DNA of 18,415 nucleotides from Deltaproteobacteria bacterium. GTDB lineage: Bacteria > Desulfobacterota > Desulfobacteria > Desulfobacterales > SURF-7. The translations under genes and the position numbers were made by a program. The stretch's first letter is position 1. Every line of letters begins with the position of its first letter. The stretch is taken from positions 1 through 18,415 of the forward strand of contig JAFDJC010000018.1 of NCBI GenBank assembly GCA_019307665.1, in the 5' to 3' direction. The notes under the pieces were generated by a model that saw only the letters and a list, made by a program, of their open reading frames with translations, ran no database searches and was not told the origin of the DNA. Shown here in pieces: positions 14,812 through 18,415 of this stretch.

Positions 14812-16227
14812 ATGTCGGACAGGATGAATAAACCTACCACGAACAATTCGACGTGGCGGGATTATCAGGCAGGGCTGAGAAGGTCTTCTGCAAAAAAAAG
14901 ATTCAAAAAAAAAGTTATTATATATTCACCCTTACTTTCTGTGTTGCTGGCTGTTATTTATGCTGCCATCGCAGGAATGAGTGGGGCCGCATGCAAGCAC
15001 AATCTTCCCCGGTACAATTCAACGATAGCAAGGGACTCCGAAAAAGTTGAGCAAAATAACTTTATTAAAAAAGAAGAAATTCAGCTTGCTCTTAATAAAA
15101 CGCCTTTCATCAATTTAACAACAGATAAACTGGATATTACAATAAGCGGACAGACGTTGCACGCGGATACCAGCCTGGACATGAAACTTCAAAACCATAT
15201 CTTAAAGCGGTTGGATTTAGCCAACTCCCGGTATATCGGTATAGTTGCCCTTGAGCCATCTACGGGCAGAGTGCTGGCAATGGTGGGCTTTGACAGGACG
15301 GGGCAGAAGGAGAACCCCTGTATTGAAAGTTCTTTTCCAGCCGCCAGTATTTTTAAAATTGTAACCGCCTCTGCCGGCATAGAAAAATGCGGCTTTAGTC
15401 CTTCAACCGGATTTAAGTTTAATGGCAGTAAGTACACCCTGTATAAGTCACAGCTCAGGAACAAAACAAACCGATATACCAGAAGGATCAATCTTCAGGA
15501 TTCATTTGCCCAGTCTGTTAATCCTGTTTTCGGAAAAATCGGTTCGATCTATCTCGGAAAGGCGCCCCTGGAGCATTATGCCGGGATATTCGGTTTTAAC
15601 CACAACACTGACTTTGAGATTCCTCTGAATCCAAGCCGGGTATCGTTTACCGATGATGCATATCAGTGGGCGGAAATAGCTTGTGGATTTAACAGGGAAA
15701 CATCAATTTCGCCTGTTCACGGAGCGCTAATGAGTGCTGTTATATGTAATGGAGGGGCGTTTGTAGAGCCGACAATAATTGACAATATAACAGATAATGC
15801 GGGTAACATCAGATATGCTCGCAAGCATAAAAAAGCGGGTCAGGTTTTATTGCCTGAAACAGCAAGCGTTGTCGGTAAGCTGATGAATGCGACTGTGCGG
15901 TCGGGTACAGCAAAGAAGATGTTTCGGGGATACACTAGAGATAAGATACTATCAAAACTCAATATCGGTGGTAAGACAGGCTCCATAATGAGTAGGAAAA
16001 TAAATAATGTCAGATATGACTGGTTTGTAGGGTTTGCAAAAGAAAAGAATGGCGAAAACGAATTGGCCTTATCAGTGATGGTAGCCCATGAGAAGTATAT
16101 CGGGGCAAGGGCGGGGTGGTATGCAAGAATTGCGATGCAACATTATTTTAAGAACTGTCTTGAAGATAACAACAAAAAGAACCAACTGGTAAAGAAATCG
16201 CAGACAACCAAAAAGAAACCAACGTAA
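14812..16227 (+). CDS. Stand-alone penicillin-binding transpeptidase, membrane-anchored
   Basis: A 471-residue protein with a single membrane segment (about 35-57, after a basic KKRFKKK) and a periplasmic penicillin-binding transpeptidase domain (about 115-445) that would crosslink peptidoglycan. The catalytic motifs are SIFK (Ser179-Lys182), SVN (235-237) and KTG (388-390). The SLDMKLQ stretch before the domain resembles the entry of class A PBPs, but no GT51 glycosyltransferase is present. It is also much shorter than usual FtsI or PBP2. A basic, lysine-rich tail (about 455-471) ends the protein. The start at 14812 follows a weak GAG; a second ATG at 14824 is possible. kdnA follows only 13 bp downstream, so the two are probably co-transcribed. 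Confidence 0.88.
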   Translation: MSDRMNKPTTNNSTWRDYQAGLRRSSAKKRFKKKVIIYSPLLSVLLAVIYAAIAGMSGAACKHNLPRYNSTIARDSEKVEQNNFIKKEEIQLALNKTPFINLTTDKLDITISGQTLHADTSLDMKLQNHILKRLDLANSRYIGIVALEPSTGRVLAMVGFDRTGQKENPCIESSFPAASIFKIVTASAGIEKCGFSPSTGFKFNGSKYTLYKSQLRNKTNRYTRRINLQDSFAQSVNPVFGKIGSIYLGKAPLEHYAGIFGFNHNTDFEIPLNPSRVSFTDDAYQWAEIACGFNRETSISPVHGALMSAVICNGGAFVEPTIIDNITDNAGNIRYARKHKKAGQVLLPETASVVGKLMNATVRSGTAKKMFRGYTRDKILSKLNIGGKTGSIMSRKINNVRYDWFVGFAKEKNGENELALSVMVAHEKYIGARAGWYARIAMQHYFKNCLEDNNKKNQLVKKSQTTKKKPT

Positions 16228-16240
16228 GAGGTAAGTATAA

Positions 16241-17434
16241 ATGCCTGGATTTGAAATATTTGGAGAAGAGGAACGAAAAGAAGTAAACGAGGTTCTTGAG
16301 ACAGGTGTTTTATTTCGTTATGGATTTGGTCCTACGCGCAAAGGCCGTTTCAAAGCCATGACTTTTGAAAAGGAGCTTGCCGAAAGGCTTGGGTCCGGAT
16401 ATGCGCATCTGTGTTCAAGCGGTACTGCAGCCCTTTCCATTGCTCTTGCTTCCTGCGGAATTGGTGCAGGCGATGAGGTCGTAGTTCCCCCATTTACTTT
16501 TATCGCAACAATTGAAGCTGTTCTGAATGCCGGTGCGATTCCGGTGTTTTCCGAAATTGATGCTACTCTTTGTCTCGATCCGGAGGCTATTAAAAATGTT
16601 TTAACCTCAAAGACCAAGGCTGTTTTACCTGTGCATATGTGTGGCGCAATGGCGGATATTGAAAGGATTAAGGAGTTGTGTAGCAGAGAGGGGCTTATAC
16701 TGATAGAAGATGTCTGCCAGTCATTAGGAGGGTCTTTTAGAGGAAAAGCGCTCGGTACATTCGGAAGCATGGGATGCTTTTCGTTTGACTATGTAAAAAC
16801 AATAACCTGCGGTGAAGGCGGAGCTGTTATTACTGACGACAGGGGTCTTTATATGAAGGCTGATGCTTATTCCGACCACGGCCATGATCATATTGGGGAT
16901 GATCGTGGTTTGGAAGATCATCCAATTCTCGGCACAAATTATCGTATAAGTGAGCTGAATGCTGCTGTGGGTATCGCGCAGCTTGGAAAGCTTGATTATA
17001 TTCTTGAAACCCAGAGAAGGCATAAAAATACAATAAAGGACGCCATATCCGGAATTCCCGGTGTAAATTTCAGGAACCTTCCGGATGAACAGGGAGATTC
17101 GGCAACATTTTTATCTTTTTTACTGCCGGATGAAGGGAGGGCAAGGCTCGCAGTTAAAGAGCTTGGAAAGGCAGGCGTTGATGGATGCTTTTACTGGTAT
17201 GACAACAAATGGCACTATATACGGCAGTGGGATCATCTGAAAAAAATGGTTTCTTCTGCACGCTTGCCATTAGAAATGTATGAGGACTACCCTGACTATG
17301 AAAGTATTGAACTTCCCGTATCGAACAGTATTATGGGAAGGTTGATATCCATGCAAATTAAACTCTCCTGGACGGAAGAAGAGCTCGATGAAAGGATTAC
17401 AAAAATAACTGGTGCATTAAAACAGTCCTCGTAG
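16241..17434 (+). CDS. kdnA: 8-amino-3,8-dideoxy-manno-octulosonate (Kdo8N) aminotransferase KdnA
   Basis: A 397-residue PLP enzyme of the DegT/DnrJ/EryC1 sugar aminotransferase family. Visible family marks are SSGTAAL (59-65), the Asp157-Gln160 pair in IEDVCQS, PLP Lys186 in FSFDYVKTITCGEGG and NYRISELNAAVG. The N-terminus PGFEIFGEEERKEVNEVLETG resembles KdnA of Shewanella, which transfers an amino group to the 8-oxo form of Kdo using glutamate. The assignment is strengthened by the KdnB-type oxidoreductase right behind it. The product Kdo8N replaces Kdo in the LPS core and, in Shewanella, raises resistance to polymyxin. The gene has a Shine-Dalgarno (AGAGG, 16227-16231) and begins 13 bp after the transpeptidase gene. 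Confidence 0.9.
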   Translation: MPGFEIFGEEERKEVNEVLETGVLFRYGFGPTRKGRFKAMTFEKELAERLGSGYAHLCSSGTAALSIALASCGIGAGDEVVVPPFTFIATIEAVLNAGAIPVFSEIDATLCLDPEAIKNVLTSKTKAVLPVHMCGAMADIERIKELCSREGLILIEDVCQSLGGSFRGKALGTFGSMGCFSFDYVKTITCGEGGAVITDDRGLYMKADAYSDHGHDHIGDDRGLEDHPILGTNYRISELNAAVGIAQLGKLDYILETQRRHKNTIKDAISGIPGVNFRNLPDEQGDSATFLSFLLPDEGRARLAVKELGKAGVDGCFYWYDNKWHYIRQWDHLKKMVSSARLPLEMYEDYPDYESIELPVSNSIMGRLISMQIKLSWTEEELDERITKITGALKQSS

Positions 17435-17488
17435 TTTATCAGCTGATATTAAAAAACATGACAATAAATTGAGTATAAAGGAATATCC

Positions 17489-18415
17489 ATGTTCAGAAAT
17501 TTTAGAATGGTTTCAAATGTTGTGTTCGGGAGGGGATGCTTTAATCAGCTCGACAATATTTTATCTGAAAAACGATCTGGAAAAAAATCATTCATGATTT
17601 TTATAGTTGATGATGTGTTTGAAGAGAGCGAGTTGAAGGCGCGGATTCCTGCGAGAGAACATGACTTAATCATATGGGTGAATGTAGATGATGAACCGAA
17701 AACCTGGTATGTGGATGAGATTACGAACCAGGTGAAGGATTTCAAGTCTGACTTGCCTGATGGAGTCATCGGAATCGGTGGCGGCAGCACAATGGATATT
17801 GCCAAAGCGGTATCTTTAATGCTTACAAATCCCGGTTCTTCGGCTGACTATCAGGGATGGGATCTGATTAAAAATCCAGCAGTGTATCATGTCGGCATAC
17901 CAACACTTTCAGGCACAGGCGCAGAAGTTTCCCGCACGGCGGTTTTGACCGGGCCTGAAAAAAAACTCGGATTGAATTCCGATTATACTGTTTTTGATCA
18001 GATTGTTCTGGATCCGGAACTTATCAGTGACGCACCCTCGGATCAAAGATTCTATACCGGTATGGACTGCTATATTCACTGTATTGAATCTCTTAAAGGG
18101 ACATATCTTAACGAATTCAGTAAATCCTATGGAGAAAAGGCATTGGAGCTTTGTCTTGAAGTGTTTTTGAAGGGAGGAACGGAAAGCGACGACAAACTGA
18201 TGATGGCATCCTATTTGGGAGGAATGAGTATAGCCTATTCGCAGGTCGGCGTATGTCACGCACTTTCATATGGTCTTTCTTTCAAGCTCGGCATACATCA
18301 TGGCATTGGAAATAGTATCGTTTTTGATTATCTTGAGGAATTTTATCCGGAAGGCGTTACTGAATTCAGACAGATGCTGGAAAAACAGGGCTTGGAACTC
18401 CCAAGAAATATTATT
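17489..18415 (+). CDS. kdnB: 3-deoxy-manno-octulosonate 8-oxidase KdnB, N-terminal 309 residues (runs off right edge)
   Basis: An iron-containing (type III) alcohol dehydrogenase-like enzyme. The nucleotide motif GGGSTMDIAK (97-106), the SGTGAE loop (141-146) and the likely metal ligands Asp193, His197, His257 and His271 fit the family; the Asp-His (4) and His257-His271 (14) spacing agrees with FucO. Paired with kdnA, it is assigned as the Kdo 8-oxidase that makes the 8-aldehyde for the aminotransferase. The ATG at 17489 is preceded by AAAGGA (17477-17482), and 54 bp separate it from kdnA. The family usually has about 355 residues, so some 45 are missing beyond the window. Confidence 0.9.
   Translation, partial: MFRNFRMVSNVVFGRGCFNQLDNILSEKRSGKKSFMIFIVDDVFEESELKARIPAREHDLIIWVNVDDEPKTWYVDEITNQVKDFKSDLPDGVIGIGGGSTMDIAKAVSLMLTNPGSSADYQGWDLIKNPAVYHVGIPTLSGTGAEVSRTAVLTGPEKKLGLNSDYTVFDQIVLDPELISDAPSDQRFYTGMDCYIHCIESLKGTYLNEFSKSYGEKALELCLEVFLKGGTESDDKLMMASYLGGMSIAYSQVGVCHALSYGLSFKLGIHHGIGNSIVFDYLEEFYPEGVTEFRQMLEKQGLELPRNII

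Overview
The window looks like chromosomal DNA from a Gram-negative (diderm) anaerobe, most likely a sulfate-reducer-like member of the Desulfobacterota (former Deltaproteobacteria). This is inferred from the gene families: LptD outer-membrane assembly, a small 2[4Fe-4S] ferredoxin, a lactate-racemase-like (LarA/DUF2088) protein, a RicT/PSP1 protein next to holB and metG, and a cysteine synthase-CysRS fusion. No rRNA, tRNA, CRISPR array or complete transposase gene was seen.

Left part (1-2335, all minus strand): the 5' part of an AAA+ ATPase of the Walker A/DUF4143 type with a double palindromic operator-like repeat in front of it; a LarA-like protein; and a monocistronic ferredoxin with a very strong Shine-Dalgarno and a 15-bp-stem intrinsic terminator.

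Middle left (2336-7373, minus strand): a four-gene operon read surE - tmk - cysK/cysS fusion - orphan ORF, with overlapping stop/start codons at the last two junctions. surE has no ATG/GTG/TTG in front of its conserved N-terminus and seems to start at ATA. The end of the operon is interrupted by a 125-bp MITE-like palindromic element with 12-bp terminal inverted repeats and an 8-bp target-site duplication. It has replaced the last codons of the orphan ORF.

Right part (7615-18415, plus strand): lptD and a NusG/RfaH-like antiterminator paralogue; then, behind a separate promoter, an HU/IHF-family gene, holB, ricT and metG; then a second cell-envelope group with a stand-alone penicillin-binding transpeptidase and kdnA-kdnB. 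The kdn pair would convert Kdo to 8-amino-Kdo (Kdo8N) for the lipopolysaccharide core. kdnB runs off the right edge.

Together the window combines housekeeping functions (dTMP synthesis, Cys- and Met-tRNA charging, clamp loading) with outer-envelope functions (LPS transport, Kdo modification, peptidoglycan crosslinking). No wholly new defence or biosynthetic system is evident. The most unusual points are the CysK-CysS fusion with a degenerate KMSKS loop, the MITE that rewrote a C-terminus, the AUA start of surE, the paired operators of the ATPase gene, and the Kdo8N pathway close to lptD.
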